Shown here piece after piece: positions 16,174-25,929 of a stretch of DNA of 64,000 nucleotides (position 1 is its first letter; each line of letters begins with the position of its first letter). A program made the position numbers and the translations under genes. A model generated the notes under the pieces. The model worked only from the letters and a program-made list of their open reading frames with translations, had not been told where the DNA came from and searched no databases. Location: positions 62,001 to 126,000 of the forward strand of contig NZ_JACWAB010000004.1 in NCBI RefSeq assembly GCF_020483305.1, in the 5' to 3' direction. The stretch is from Arthrobacter sp. UM1. GTDB taxonomy: Bacteria > Actinomycetota > Actinomycetes > Actinomycetales > Micrococcaceae.

Positions 16174-18186
16174 TCAGTTCACTCCGCGGAGATCCAGGAC
16201 GAGCTCGCCCTCGCCCTCCCCATCGGGGACGATCCGCACAGGGATGCCCCAATCCTGCTGATAGAGGTGGCACGCGGCGTGATCTGGAATCTCTCCACCC
16301 GGTTCGCCGTCACACGCTGCGGCTCGGGCCGTGATGTGGAGAACCCCCTCCGCATGGTCAGGATTGAGCTCCAGGGTCCGCTCCAAACCCGTGCTCGTCC
16401 CGGAGCCGCTCACGAGGAAGTCCTCCGGCGAGGCGCTGATCTTCAGCTGCGTCGGGTCACCCCAGCGGTCGTCCAGCTTCTGGCCCTTCGGGGCTGCGAA
16501 ACGGACCGTCAGCGGAAGTGTCCCCGCAGCAAACGGCGTCCTGGGGCGCTGAGTTGCCGCAGCGCCCTCGTCCACCGTGAGCGCTTCCTTGGGCAGGGGA
16601 ACGCGGACAACCTCATGCTTGTTGGTCTCCACGACGAGCAGATGGGGTTCGCCCTCCGTTGCCTCGAGCAGCACGTCCGAGGGTTCTGCGAGCCCGCGCG
16701 CCAGTGTGGAAACCGTCTTGCTCTCCGGCTCGTACCGGCGCACCGCTCCGTTGTATGTGTCTGCGAAGGCCACGGACCCGTCCGGGAGCACCGTGACACC
16801 GAGAGGGTGCTGGGCCCGTGCTTCGGAGGCCTCGCCGTCCCGGTAGCCGAAGTCGAAGAGGCCCACTCCGAGCGCAGTCTCCACCGTGACAGCGCCGTCC
16901 TCCGCAATCCGGAGCACACGAAGGGCGCTTGTCTCAGAGTCGGCCAGCCACACATTGCCGGCGACGTCCTCCGCCAACCCTGAGGTCTGGGCAAACCAGG
17001 ACCGGTCGGCAGGCCCGTCCACGAGCCCTTCGTTGCCCGTTCCGGCCAGAAGCTCAACAGCCTGGGCCACCGGATCGAACGCGAAGATCTGGTGCGTTCC
17101 GGCCATGGCCACCACGGCCTTGCCGAGCTTGCGGGACCACACGAGGTCCCACGGCGAGGACAGTGCCACCTCAACGGGATTCAGCTCTGCAAGGTTCGCG
17201 GCCTCGCGCGCCGCCGCACCCGGATCCTGGATCAGGCGCTGCACGCCGTTGCCGGCCACCGTGGTCACGTCACCGGTGGCCGTGTTGAGGCCGCGCAGCC
17301 TGTGGTTTACGGTGTCCGCCACCAAGACGTCATAGCCCGCCTTCTCCGCCACCTCTGCAGGCAGGGGAAGGATTCCCTGGGGCTCGTTGAACTGCGCTGA
17401 GTCCGCTCCGCCGTCGGCATAGCCCTTCTCCCCGGAGCCGAACGACCCGAGGAGGGTGGAGGCGTCTGCCGCAAGGTGTGTGATCCGGTGATGGCCGGAA
17501 TCTCCTACGAGGTACGTCCCATCCGCGAGCGCCGCGATCTTGCCCGGGAAGCGGAGATCCCCCGACTGCGGCGGCGAGGGCACGTAGGGGCCGTCCCCGC
17601 GATGAAGGGTGCCCTTGGCCTCATGCTCCTGAACCAGCTCTTCGATGAGACGGCCGAGCCCGTCCGCATGCCCCTCTCCCGAGAGGTTCGCCGCGATGTA
17701 GCCCTCCGGGTCAACCACCACCAGGGTGGGCCAGGCGCGCGCCGCATAGGCCTGCCACGTGACGAGCTCCGGGTCATCCAGAACCGGATGGTGGATCTCA
17801 TACCGCTCCACAGCGGCCGCGAGCGCGTCCGGATCCGCCTCATGCTCGAACTTGGGCGAATGCACGCCCACCGTGACCAGCACGTCCGAGTACTTCTCCT
17901 CCAACGGACGGAGCTCGTCCAGCACATGCAGGCAGTTGATGCAGCAGAACGTCCAGAAGTCCAGGAGGACCACCTTGCCGCGCAGCTTCTCCAGCGAGAG
18001 CTGCTCTCCCCCGGTGTTGAGCCAGTTGCGGCCCAGGAGCTCTGAAGCGCGGACACGCGAGCGCTCTCGCAGGGAGGAGCCCGAGTCCGGCGCAGGTGCG
18101 GAAGTCTGCGGCTGGGCCGGCTCAGCCGGATGGGCGTCAGGTGCGGCGTCCGCGCGCGCAGCGGCCTTGGCGTCCTCAGTGGTCAC
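16174..18186 (-). CDS. Thioredoxin-like NHL-repeat protein
   Basis: A 670-aa protein resembling NHLRC2. After about 45 disordered residues, a thioredoxin/TlpA-like domain (about 50-200) carries the WTFCCINCLHV redox motif (CINC) and the cis-Pro segment RAWPTLVVVDPEG. Residues about 220-540 form NHL beta-propeller repeats (DSGHHRI, DTVNHRLR, DSETSALR, DTYNGAVR), followed by a beta-rich C-terminal domain. No export signal is visible, so it is probably cytoplasmic. I chose GTG at 18186 because AGGAGGAA precedes it closely. The function of the bacterial family is not defined; thiol redox linked to protein binding is inference. Confidence 0.88.
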   Translation of the reverse strand: MTTEDAKAAARADAAPDAHPAEPAQPQTSAPAPDSGSSLRERSRVRASELLGRNWLNTGGEQLSLEKLRGKVVLLDFWTFCCINCLHVLDELRPLEEKYSDVLVTVGVHSPKFEHEADPDALAAAVERYEIHHPVLDDPELVTWQAYAARAWPTLVVVDPEGYIAANLSGEGHADGLGRLIEELVQEHEAKGTLHRGDGPYVPSPPQSGDLRFPGKIAALADGTYLVGDSGHHRITHLAADASTLLGSFGSGEKGYADGGADSAQFNEPQGILPLPAEVAEKAGYDVLVADTVNHRLRGLNTATGDVTTVAGNGVQRLIQDPGAAAREAANLAELNPVEVALSSPWDLVWSRKLGKAVVAMAGTHQIFAFDPVAQAVELLAGTGNEGLVDGPADRSWFAQTSGLAEDVAGNVWLADSETSALRVLRIAEDGAVTVETALGVGLFDFGYRDGEASEARAQHPLGVTVLPDGSVAFADTYNGAVRRYEPESKTVSTLARGLAEPSDVLLEATEGEPHLLVVETNKHEVVRVPLPKEALTVDEGAAATQRPRTPFAAGTLPLTVRFAAPKGQKLDDRWGDPTQLKISASPEDFLVSGSGTSTGLERTLELNPDHAEGVLHITARAAACDGEPGGEIPDHAACHLYQQDWGIPVRIVPDGEGEGELVLDLRGVN

Positions 18187-18352
18187 GGGTTCCTCCTCGT
18201 CAGCGGTTTCCCCCAGCTTCGCAGAAGGGGTGGACACTCTAAGAACACGCGCCCACGGTGCGAACATTCCCCGCGACCGTTCGCCGAGAAAGTTGTCCAC
18301 ATTGAGCCGAAGTCCTTGCCCGGCAGGGGCCGCCGAGGAGAACAATGGACGC

Positions 18353-19612
18353 ATGATCAGCCAGGAGAGCGTCCCGCAGCCACCGCACAGCGGCTACGCG
18401 CGCCGCTCTCCCGAATACCGGCGTCTGCTTGCCGTGCTCTTCGCGGTCGGGGTCGCCATGTTCGCGCAGCTCTACTCGCCGCAGGCGCTGCTGCCGGACA
18501 TCGCCCGGGACCTGGGCATCTCGCCGGCCCGCGCGGCGCTCATGATCTCCATGTCCACCATCGGGCTCGCCGTGGCCGTCCTGCCGCTCTCGGTCCTCGC
18601 AGACCGGGTCGGCCGCGTTCGGATGATCTGGGTCAGTCTGGCCGGAGCGACCCTGGTGGGAGCGCTCAGCCCGTTCGCCCCGTTCTTCGGGCTGGTCCTC
18701 GCGGGCCGCGTCCTCGAGGGCCTCCTGCTCGGCGGCGTCCCCGCTGTCGCGCTGGCCTATCTCAACGAGGAGGTCCACCGCACTGACGCCGCCCGTGCTG
18801 CTGGCGTGTACGTGGCCGGCACCACCATCGGCGGCCTCTCCGGACGCCTCATCGCTGCTCCCCTCGGCGAGCTCTGGGGATGGCGCGTCGGCGTGCTCTC
18901 CGTGGCGCTCGTATGCGGCGTAGCCACCGTCCTGTTCGCGTTGATGGCTCCCCGCTCTCGGGGGTTCACGCCCGGGCGGCAGGGCTCAGTCCGGGCTGTC
19001 CTCGTCAAGCTCCGCCGCGCGATGACACCGCGCCTCGGCGCCATGTACGCCCAGGGCGCGCTGCTCATGGGCGGCTTCGTGGCGGTCTACAACTTCATCG
19101 GCTTCCGCCTCACGGCTCCGCCCTTCAATCTCTCCCCCACTGTGGCGGCTTTCGTGTTCCTCGGCTACCTCGCCGGGACTGTGACCTCGACGCTCGCAGG
19201 CGGCATCGCGGCTCGACGCGGGCGCTTCCCCACGCTCCTCGCGAGCACCGGGGTCATGGCGGCTGGGGTCGCCTTGACGCTGGTCCACGCTCTCCCGCTC
19301 GTCATCGCGGGGATCATCCTGACGAGCGGCGGCTTCTTCGCGGCTCATGCCGTCGCGTCAGGCTGGGCCGGATTCGAGCCCGCCGAGGCCAGGACGCAGG
19401 CCACCGGCCTCTACAACGTCTTCTACTACGTCGGCTCGAGCTTCTTCGGCTGGGCCGTGGGCCTGCCGCTCCACGCCGTCGGCTGGACGGGAGCGGCCGG
19501 CCTGGTTCTGGCCCTGTGCGCGGCGGCGGCCCTGACCGGGATCGTTCTCCTCCGGCCCAGGACCGCCGGCGCCAGGGGCAGCCCGAAGGTCAGCTCTGGC
19601 CCGAGGAGCTGA
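18353..19612 (+). CDS. MFS exporter, YnfM-like
   Basis: A 419-aa transporter with 12 hydrophobic segments. The MFS motif A between helices 2 and 3 is LADRVGRVRM, and the start QALLPDIARDLGISPARAALMISM matches the YnfM/inner-membrane drug exporter group. Substrate unknown. GAGGAG precedes the ATG. It is divergent from the thioredoxin-NHL gene and its last 23 nt overlap the convergent NYN gene. Confidence 0.85.
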   Translation: MISQESVPQPPHSGYARRSPEYRRLLAVLFAVGVAMFAQLYSPQALLPDIARDLGISPARAALMISMSTIGLAVAVLPLSVLADRVGRVRMIWVSLAGATLVGALSPFAPFFGLVLAGRVLEGLLLGGVPAVALAYLNEEVHRTDAARAAGVYVAGTTIGGLSGRLIAAPLGELWGWRVGVLSVALVCGVATVLFALMAPRSRGFTPGRQGSVRAVLVKLRRAMTPRLGAMYAQGALLMGGFVAVYNFIGFRLTAPPFNLSPTVAAFVFLGYLAGTVTSTLAGGIAARRGRFPTLLASTGVMAAGVALTLVHALPLVIAGIILTSGGFFAAHAVASGWAGFEPAEARTQATGLYNVFYYVGSSFFGWAVGLPLHAVGWTGAAGLVLALCAAAALTGIVLLRPRTAGARGSPKVSSGPRS

Positions 19613-21164
19613 CGCTCTCGATCTCGTCCCAGAACACAGCCCTCATTTGCTCGCGATCCCACGGCGCGATGTCCATCTCCGGCTCGCCCATCGCCAGGCA
19701 GATGTCGATGAGAAGGGCCCTGTCGATGTCCGAGGGGATGTTCGGGCGGACGTAGCGCCGCATCAGCGAGTCCACCCGGCCCACGCGCACCAGCGTGCCG
19801 ACCGTCTGCTTCACCACCTGCTCGATCGCCGCGTGGAGCGTCTCGCTCGTCTGCCGCTCGTAGTCGTCGTAGCGCGCGCCGGGCACCGGAGGCCGGAAGG
19901 CCAGCCCTTGGCGACGGATCGGCACGGCGCTCGGCGTCATCGGCTTGGGCGGCCCTGCCGGTTCAGAGCCAGCGGCCTTCCCGCTCTCGCCCCCTTGCTC
20001 CTTCCGGGAGGTGCCGTCGGGACTCGGCTTCTCGTCCTTCGCGGCGTCAGCAGCCGTCGCACCCGTCGCGGATGCCGCTGACTTTCCCCCGCCGCTCTTC
20101 TTTCCCGACGACGACGGCGCTCCCGACTCGCCCCCGTCTGCCGGCTCTTCCCTGCCTGTCGGCCGAGCGCTTTCAGGCGTGGACCGGTCTGCGACGCCGG
20201 TCGCGTTGTCCGCGGAGCCGCGACCCGAAGCGTTCTCGGGAGTCCGGGCCGGAATCGCCTCCTCGGCCAACGCCGCCTCACCGGCGGCTGTGTCTGCGCC
20301 GGACCGCTCCAGCGAATACCCGTCCGCGGCATGAGCGGCTCCCGCCTCCGCCATCACCCCCGTGGCCTGGTTCGCCGTGGCCGCGGCATCGGAGGGGGCA
20401 GGCAGTTCGGCGTCGTCGGCCGTATGTGCAGCCGCGGCAGCCACCGCGTCCTCGACCAGCGAGACCGTCTCGGCACTCGCCGCCGGCGGAACTCCGGCAG
20501 CCGCTGCCGCCATGCGAGCAGCCGCCTCCACGCGGCCTTCGCCTTCGCCGGGGGTGTCTTCGGGCAGGGCCCGGGGGGCGATCGACGCCGCCCGCTTGAT
20601 GAGATCGGCGGAGATCGTGTGCCGCTCATCGGCCCGGCGTGCAAGGTTGGTGGCCGTGGAGTACAGGCCGAACTTCGCCTTGACCGGCGCGTCCTCGAGA
20701 GCGCCCACGTTGTACAGGTGCACCCGGACGCCGTAGTCCTGGGCGAGCTCGACGGCCTCCGTGAGGTCGTCGTCCCCTGAGACGAGATACAGATCCGTGA
20801 CGAGCCCGCGCATCGAGAGGTTGACGATGTCCAGGGCGAGCTTCACGTCCACGCCCTTCTGGTTGCCGAAGCTCGTGCGCCCGATCCGGGTCTTCGTGCG
20901 AGAGATTCCGTCGATGGCGAGGAAGGCCTCCTCAGCAATCCGCTTGCCTTCGAACTCTTCTGGCGGGGAGTCGTACCACTGCACTCGGAGCAGCTCCGCG
21001 CCTGGACTCTGGCCCTGCTGAAGCTCGTCGATCTCCTGCTTCATCTGCTGGACGAGCTTCTCCCAGGACACCTGGATCATGTTTCGGTTCGAGGATCCGG
21101 TCAGAACCCGGGCCATCGAGGCCAACAGGTACCCCGCATCCACCATGACGACGTACTTGTTCAT
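19590..21164 (-). CDS. NYN (PIN-like) domain protein with disordered linker
   Basis: A 524-aa protein. Residues about 1-175 are a LabA/NYN ribonuclease-like domain with acidic active-site residues (VVMVDAGYLL; GNQKGVDVKLALDIV; LVSGDDDLTEAVELAQDYG). Residues about 195-415 are a long Ala/Glu/Gly/Ser-rich disordered linker. Residues about 425-515 form a compact helical module (TLHAAIEQVVKQTVGTLVRV; RPNIPSDIDRALLIDICLAMG) that I do not recognise. By family, RNA cleavage is likely; targets are unknown. TTGAGGAAA precedes the ATG, and a CGAAAG/CTTTCG dyad lies at 21197-21215. Confidence 0.85.
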   Translation of the reverse strand: MNKYVVMVDAGYLLASMARVLTGSSNRNMIQVSWEKLVQQMKQEIDELQQGQSPGAELLRVQWYDSPPEEFEGKRIAEEAFLAIDGISRTKTRIGRTSFGNQKGVDVKLALDIVNLSMRGLVTDLYLVSGDDDLTEAVELAQDYGVRVHLYNVGALEDAPVKAKFGLYSTATNLARRADERHTISADLIKRAASIAPRALPEDTPGEGEGRVEAAARMAAAAAGVPPAASAETVSLVEDAVAAAAAHTADDAELPAPSDAAATANQATGVMAEAGAAHAADGYSLERSGADTAAGEAALAEEAIPARTPENASGRGSADNATGVADRSTPESARPTGREEPADGGESGAPSSSGKKSGGGKSAASATGATAADAAKDEKPSPDGTSRKEQGGESGKAAGSEPAGPPKPMTPSAVPIRRQGLAFRPPVPGARYDDYERQTSETLHAAIEQVVKQTVGTLVRVGRVDSLMRRYVRPNIPSDIDRALLIDICLAMGEPEMDIAPWDREQMRAVFWDEIESVSSSGQS

Positions 21165-21519
21165 CGCTGTTTCCTCAATCGTTATATATCAATTATCGAA
21201 AGTTCATCGCTTTCGCGCTCCACCCTAGCGGCATAACCCGGACAGTCGCTGTGTATATGGAGCGGCCACCGAGGCGTCTGCCTGCGGCGCCCGCTCGCCA
21301 GGCCTGCACAGGGGCCGCAGGCCGGCAGCCTCGTCTCTCTGCCCAGCTGCACGACCATGCCGCATGAGGCTCCGGAGGGCCCCACCCCCGCGAGGCGCCC
21401 TCCTCTCCACACCCTCTATCGCTTGACGACGACGATCAACACCCGCCCCCGCCTTCTCGCGACCGCGCACACCCGCTTCCCCACCCGCTTTCGCACAGTC
21501 ACACCGGTCCGCGCCCGCT

Positions 21520-21601
21520 CGTACAACCGCTTTCGCACGACCACGCCGCCCGCACCCGCTCGTACAACCGCTTTCGCACGACCACGCCGCCCGCACCCGC
21601 T
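21520..21601. repeat. Perfect 41-bp tandem duplication
   Basis: Two identical 41-bp units (21520-21560 and 21561-21601) begin CGTACAACCGCTTTCGCACG. Both contain ACCCGCT/CCGCTTTCGC cores that recur in the following hairpin modules. They lie in the 920-bp gap between the divergent NYN and betT genes, which has no credible gene. Confidence 0.92.
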
Positions 21602-21669
21602 TTCGCTCAAAAACCCGCTCGAAAACGGGTGTAAACGCCTCAAACCGGGTGTGATGGCGAAAACGGGTG
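21594..21669. repeat. Composite inverted/direct repeat module, copy 1
   Basis: Outer arms CACCCGCTTTCGC (21594-21606) and GCGAAAACGGGTG (21657-21669) enclose a CCCG/CGGG hairpin and a CCGGGTG half-site. The 53 bp from 21611 are repeated identically at 21876-21928. Confidence 0.85.
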
Positions 21670-21875
21670 CCGTGGCGGAACCGGGTGCGATGCCCACCCA
21701 TGTGCAGCCGGCGCGGCCTGTATGTACCAGCCGACTTGGCTGCGCGTCCGGCGGACTCCGAACAGGCGCAGGGGTCGAGTGGGACGCATGCGAGTCGAAG
21801 CGAACCCCTCGCCCTGCCCCCCCCTTCCACACCCGTTTCCGCTCAACGGCACCAGCCACACCCGTTTGCGCTCAG

Positions 21876-21928
21876 AAACCCGCTCGAAAACGGGTGTAAA
21901 CGCCTCAAACCGGGTGTGATGGCGAAAA
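21876..21928. repeat. Composite repeat module, copy 2
   Basis: These 53 bp are identical to the core of copy 1 (from 21611), 265 bp away. The flanking outer arms (CACCCGTTTGCGC on the left and a diverged right end) have begun to decay. Confidence 0.9.
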
Positions 21929-22032
21929 TGGGTACGAACACCTCGGCGGACAGGCGTGGAAGGAGGGCAGGCCTTGAGGGGGCGCAGGAATCGCCCCTCC
22001 CTCCCGTAAACTCCTTCCATATAGAAAGGAAA

Positions 22033-22049
22033 GCTAACCGTTTGGTAGC
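22033..22049. promoter_or_regulatory. Dyad upstream of betT
   Basis: A 17-bp inverted repeat GCTAACCGTTTGGTAGC with slightly imperfect 6-7 bp arms lies about 36 bp before the chosen betT start. It could be an operator; no choline-responsive BetI gene is present in the window. Confidence 0.35.
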
Positions 22050-22084
22050 CTCAAGTGGGTCTGACCAACGACGAAAGGACCCCC

Positions 22085-24340
22085 GTGAGCTCGTCCGTCG
22101 AGCAACCGCCCCACAGCCGCAGGCAAGCCGATTCAGCGCCCGACGGGCCGCGCCGGAGCGCCGCCCCCACAGGTGCCACTACCCCCGCCGGCACCACGAC
22201 GGGCAGCGAAGGCAGCGAGGGCAACGACCCCCGCCCCACCGGCACCGCCACCGAGTCGGATTCCCGCCCCACCGCCCCCCGCGTGAACCTGCCGGTCTTC
22301 ATCGGCTCGTCGGCGGGCATCCTGGCGATCACCCTGTGGGCCTTCCTCGACCGGACGGGCGCGGAGACGGCCATCACCGCAGCGGTGACGTGGGTCAGCA
22401 AGAACCTGGGCTGGTTCTACACGCTGGTGGTCACGGGCGTGCTGGCGTTCGTCGTCGCCGTCGGGCTCTCGAGGATCGGGAACGTGCGGCTGGGACCGGA
22501 CCACTCGCGGCCGCAGTTCGGCCTCTTCTCCTGGACGGCGATGCTGTTCGCGGCGGGCATCGGGATCGACCTCATGTTCTTCTCGGTCGCCGAGCCGGTC
22601 ACCCAGTACATGACCCCGCCGCACGGCCAGGGGCAGACGGTGGAGTCGGCCCGGCAGGCGCTCGCCTACACGCTCTTCCACTACGGCATCACCGGCTGGG
22701 GCCTCTACGCGCTCATGGGCATGGCCCTCGCGTACTTCTCCTACCGCCACAACCTGCCGCTCTCCATCCGCAGCGCGCTGCACCCGATCTTCGGCAAGCG
22801 GATCGACGGCGCGGTGGGCAACGGCGTGGACATCGCGGCGATGCTGGGCGCCATCTTCGGCCTGGCCACGAGCCTCGGCATCGGCGTGGCGCAGCTGGAC
22901 GTGGGCATCTCCCGGATGATCGGCATCCCGAGCGGCATGCCCATCCAGATCGGCCTCGTGGTCATCTCTGTGGTCATGGCCATCGTGAGCGCCCTCTCCG
23001 GCGTGGAGAAGGGCGTGCGGCGGCTCAGCCAGCTCAACATCATCCTGGCGATCGGCATGATGCTCTACGTGCTCGTGGCGGGCCGCACGAGCTACCTCCT
23101 CGACGGGATCGTGCAGAACGCGGGCGACATCCTCTCCCGCTTCCCCGGCATGACCATGGACTCGATGGCCTATGACCGCCCGGACGACTGGCTCCAGTCC
23201 TGGACCATCTTCTTCTGGGCCTGGTGGATCGCGTGGGCGCCGTTCGTGGGCCTCTTCCTGGCCCGCATCTCCCGCGGCCGCACCATCCGGCAGTTCGTCA
23301 TCGGCACGCTGACGGTGCCGTTCGCGTTCATCCTGCTGTGGATCTCGATCTTCGGCAACAGCGCGCTGGACGTGGTCCGCCACGGCGACAAGGCCTTCGC
23401 GGACCAGGTGGTCAACACCCCGGAGCAGGGCTTCTACTCGCTGCTGGAGCAGTACCCGGGCGCACCGCTGCTCGTCGCCGTCGCCACCTTCACGGGCCTG
23501 CTGTTCTACGTCACGAGCGCGGACTCGGGCGCGCTCGTCATGGCCAACTTCACCTCGAAGCTCTCCGACCCGGAGGAGGACGGCCCCAAGTGGGTGCGCC
23601 TCTTCTGGGCGGTGGCCACGGGCCTGCTCACGGTGGCCATGCTCATGGTGGGCGGCATCACCACCCTGCAGAACGCCACGGTCATCATGGGCGTGCCGTT
23701 CGCGGTGATCCTCGTCTTCATCATGATGGGCCTGCTCAAGGCGCTGCGGATCGAGGCGCAGTGGGCGGACTCGGCCCGCGCCGCCCTCCCAGCCCTCATC
23801 TCGGGCACCCGCGCCGTTCCGGGCGACCGCGAGCGCACCTGGCGCCAGCGCCTCGCCCGCACGGTCCGCTTCCACGACGCCCGCGCGGCCGAGCGCTTCC
23901 AGGAGACGACGACGGCGCCCGCCCTCAACGAGGTCGCCGCCGAGCTCCGCGACCAGGGCGTGGACGCCCAGGTGTCCCAGGAGTTCGTGGAGGCGTTCGG
24001 CATCCACGCGTACCACCTGGACGTGCCGTTCGAGGGCGAGCGCGACTTCCGCTACCAGGTCTACCCCGTCCAGTGCCGCATGCCGGCGTACGGAACGGGC
24101 CGCTCGTCCCAGGAGCACTACTACCGCATGGAGGTCTTCACGGGGCACGGCAGCCTCGGCACGGACGTCCTCGGGTTCACGCGGGACCAGCTCATCGGCT
24201 CCGTCCTGGACCTCTATGAGCGGCACCTCGAGTTCCTGCACCGGGCCCAGGCCCCCGGTCTCGAGACCCTGACCGTGGCCACGGGCGCCCGCACCCAGTG
24301 GATCGACGACTACGACACCAACCCGGAGGAGAAAGCATGA
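22085..24340 (+). CDS. betT: BCCT-family choline/betaine transporter
   Basis: A 751-aa membrane transporter for quaternary ammonium compounds, driven by an ion gradient. After a disordered N-terminus of about 60 residues, 12 helices follow; the BCCT signature is at GIGIDLMFFSVAEPVTQYM, and WTIFFWAWWIAWAPFVGLFLARIS contains the aromatic substrate box. About 170 cytoplasmic residues at the C-terminus (ALNEVAAELRDQGVDAQV...) resemble the regulatory tail of BetT-type choline transporters. I chose GTG at 22085 because AAAGGA precedes it; GTG at 22055 is also in frame. Its stop overlaps betB by 4 nt, tying it to choline oxidation. Confidence 0.92.
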   Translation: MSSSVEQPPHSRRQADSAPDGPRRSAAPTGATTPAGTTTGSEGSEGNDPRPTGTATESDSRPTAPRVNLPVFIGSSAGILAITLWAFLDRTGAETAITAAVTWVSKNLGWFYTLVVTGVLAFVVAVGLSRIGNVRLGPDHSRPQFGLFSWTAMLFAAGIGIDLMFFSVAEPVTQYMTPPHGQGQTVESARQALAYTLFHYGITGWGLYALMGMALAYFSYRHNLPLSIRSALHPIFGKRIDGAVGNGVDIAAMLGAIFGLATSLGIGVAQLDVGISRMIGIPSGMPIQIGLVVISVVMAIVSALSGVEKGVRRLSQLNIILAIGMMLYVLVAGRTSYLLDGIVQNAGDILSRFPGMTMDSMAYDRPDDWLQSWTIFFWAWWIAWAPFVGLFLARISRGRTIRQFVIGTLTVPFAFILLWISIFGNSALDVVRHGDKAFADQVVNTPEQGFYSLLEQYPGAPLLVAVATFTGLLFYVTSADSGALVMANFTSKLSDPEEDGPKWVRLFWAVATGLLTVAMLMVGGITTLQNATVIMGVPFAVILVFIMMGLLKALRIEAQWADSARAALPALISGTRAVPGDRERTWRQRLARTVRFHDARAAERFQETTTAPALNEVAAELRDQGVDAQVSQEFVEAFGIHAYHLDVPFEGERDFRYQVYPVQCRMPAYGTGRSSQEHYYRMEVFTGHGSLGTDVLGFTRDQLIGSVLDLYERHLEFLHRAQAPGLETLTVATGARTQWIDDYDTNPEEKA

Positions 24341-25839
24341 CCGCAGACACGGCAACCCTGTACATCGACGGCCGCTGGGAGGCCGCCGCGAGCGGCAAGA
24401 CCCGGGAGATCCGCTGTCCCGCCGACGGCGAGCTCGTGGGCCTCGTCTCCGAGGCGGGCCGCGAGGACACCGAGCGCGCCATCGCCGCCGCCCGCCGGGC
24501 CTTCGACGAGGGATCGTGGGCCGCCCTCCCCGCCGGCGAGCGCGGCGGCATCCTCCTCAAGGTGGCCGAGGGCCTCCGCGAGAAGAAGGCCGAGTTCGCC
24601 AAGGCGGAGTCCCTGGACACGGGCAAGCGGATCGTCGAGTCCGAGATCGACATGGACGACATCGCCAACTGCTTCGAGTACTTCGGCCGCCTCGCCGCGA
24701 ACGAGGCCGGGCGGCTCGTGGACGCGGGCGACCCGAACGTGGTCAGCCGCATCCAGTACGAGCCGGTGGGCGTCGTCGGCATGATCTCCCCGTGGAACTA
24801 CCCGCTGCTGCAGGCGGCGTGGAAGATCGCCCCGGCCATCGCGGCGGGCTGCACGTTCGTCCTCAAGCCGGCGGAGCTCACCCCGCACACGGCCATGCTG
24901 ACGATGTCCCTCCTCGAGGAGGCGGGCGTCCCGGCGGGCGTGGCCAACCTCGTCACGGGCGACGGCCCCAACGCGGGCGCCCCGCTCTCCGAGCACGAGG
25001 ACGTGGACATGGTCTCCTTCACGGGCGGCCTCGTCACGGGCAAAAAGGTCGCCGCGGCGGCCGCGGAGACGGTCAAGAAGGTGGCGCTCGAGCTCGGCGG
25101 CAAGAACCCGAACGTCATCTTCGCGGACGCGGACTTCGACGCTGCCGTGGACAACGCCCTCAACGGCGCGTTCGTCCACTCGGGCCAGGTCTGCTCGGCG
25201 GGCGCCCGGATCGTGGTGGAGGAGTCCATCGCCGAGCGCTTCACGGACGAGCTCGTCCGCCGCGCCAAGGACATCCGCCTCGGCGGCCCCTTCGACGACG
25301 CCGCGGAGTCCGGCCCGCTCATCTCCAAGGCCCACCGCGAGAAGGTGGACGCCTACGTCCGCGCCGGCGAGGCCGAGGGCGCGCGCGTGCGCTGCGGCGG
25401 CGCCTTCGCCACCGGCACGTCCGGCTCGAGCGATCTGGACAAGGGCTTCTACTACGAGCCCACCGTCATCGACCAGGTCAAGCAGGGCATGAGCGTCGTC
25501 GTCGACGAGGCGTTCGGGCCCACCGTCACCATCGAGACGTTCACGGACGAGGACGACGCCGTGCGGATCGCCAACGACACGCACTACGGCCTCGCGGGCG
25601 CCGTCTGGACGCAGGACGCGTCCAAGGCGCAGCGCGTGGCCAACCGGCTCCGCCACGGCACCGTCTGGATCAACGACTTCCACCCGTACCTCCCGCAGGC
25701 GGAATGGGGCGGATTCAAGCAGTCCGGCTCGGGCCGCGAGCTCGGCCCCACGGGCTTCGAGGAGTACCGCGAGGCCAAGCACGTCTACCAGAACATCAAC
25801 CCGGGCGTGACGGGCTGGTTCGAGGACCGCTCCGCCTGA
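24337..25839 (+). CDS. betB: Betaine-aldehyde dehydrogenase
   Basis: A 500-aa NAD(P)-dependent aldehyde dehydrogenase converting betaine aldehyde to glycine betaine, a compatible solute. The catalytic Glu252 (LELGGKNP) and Cys286 (SGQVCSAG) are in place, with ISPWNYPLLQAAWK and FTGG for cofactor binding and a C-terminal GFEEYREAKHV. ATG overlaps the betT stop (ATGA), indicating translational coupling. ALDH paralogues are hard to tell apart by sequence, but the flanking betT and betA make BADH the best call. Confidence 0.93.
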   Translation: MTADTATLYIDGRWEAAASGKTREIRCPADGELVGLVSEAGREDTERAIAAARRAFDEGSWAALPAGERGGILLKVAEGLREKKAEFAKAESLDTGKRIVESEIDMDDIANCFEYFGRLAANEAGRLVDAGDPNVVSRIQYEPVGVVGMISPWNYPLLQAAWKIAPAIAAGCTFVLKPAELTPHTAMLTMSLLEEAGVPAGVANLVTGDGPNAGAPLSEHEDVDMVSFTGGLVTGKKVAAAAAETVKKVALELGGKNPNVIFADADFDAAVDNALNGAFVHSGQVCSAGARIVVEESIAERFTDELVRRAKDIRLGGPFDDAAESGPLISKAHREKVDAYVRAGEAEGARVRCGGAFATGTSGSSDLDKGFYYEPTVIDQVKQGMSVVVDEAFGPTVTIETFTDEDDAVRIANDTHYGLAGAVWTQDASKAQRVANRLRHGTVWINDFHPYLPQAEWGGFKQSGSGRELGPTGFEEYREAKHVYQNINPGVTGWFEDRSA

Positions 25840-25929
25840 GCGGCCTCGGCCCGCCCGGCCAGCCTCCCCCGCCTCCCCCGGCCTCCCCTGGCCGCCCTGA
25901 CGAAAGAACACGAACGGAGAAGACGCACC

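Noticed and set aside
21357-21919. Overlapping open frames in the NYN-betT gap
   Set aside because: Their Arg/Thr/Pro-rich translations come directly from the tandem and inverted repeats and no ribosome site or known motif supports them.
21520-21928. CRISPR array
   Set aside because: There are only two copies of each unit with no regular unique spacers, and no cas genes are present anywhere in the window.
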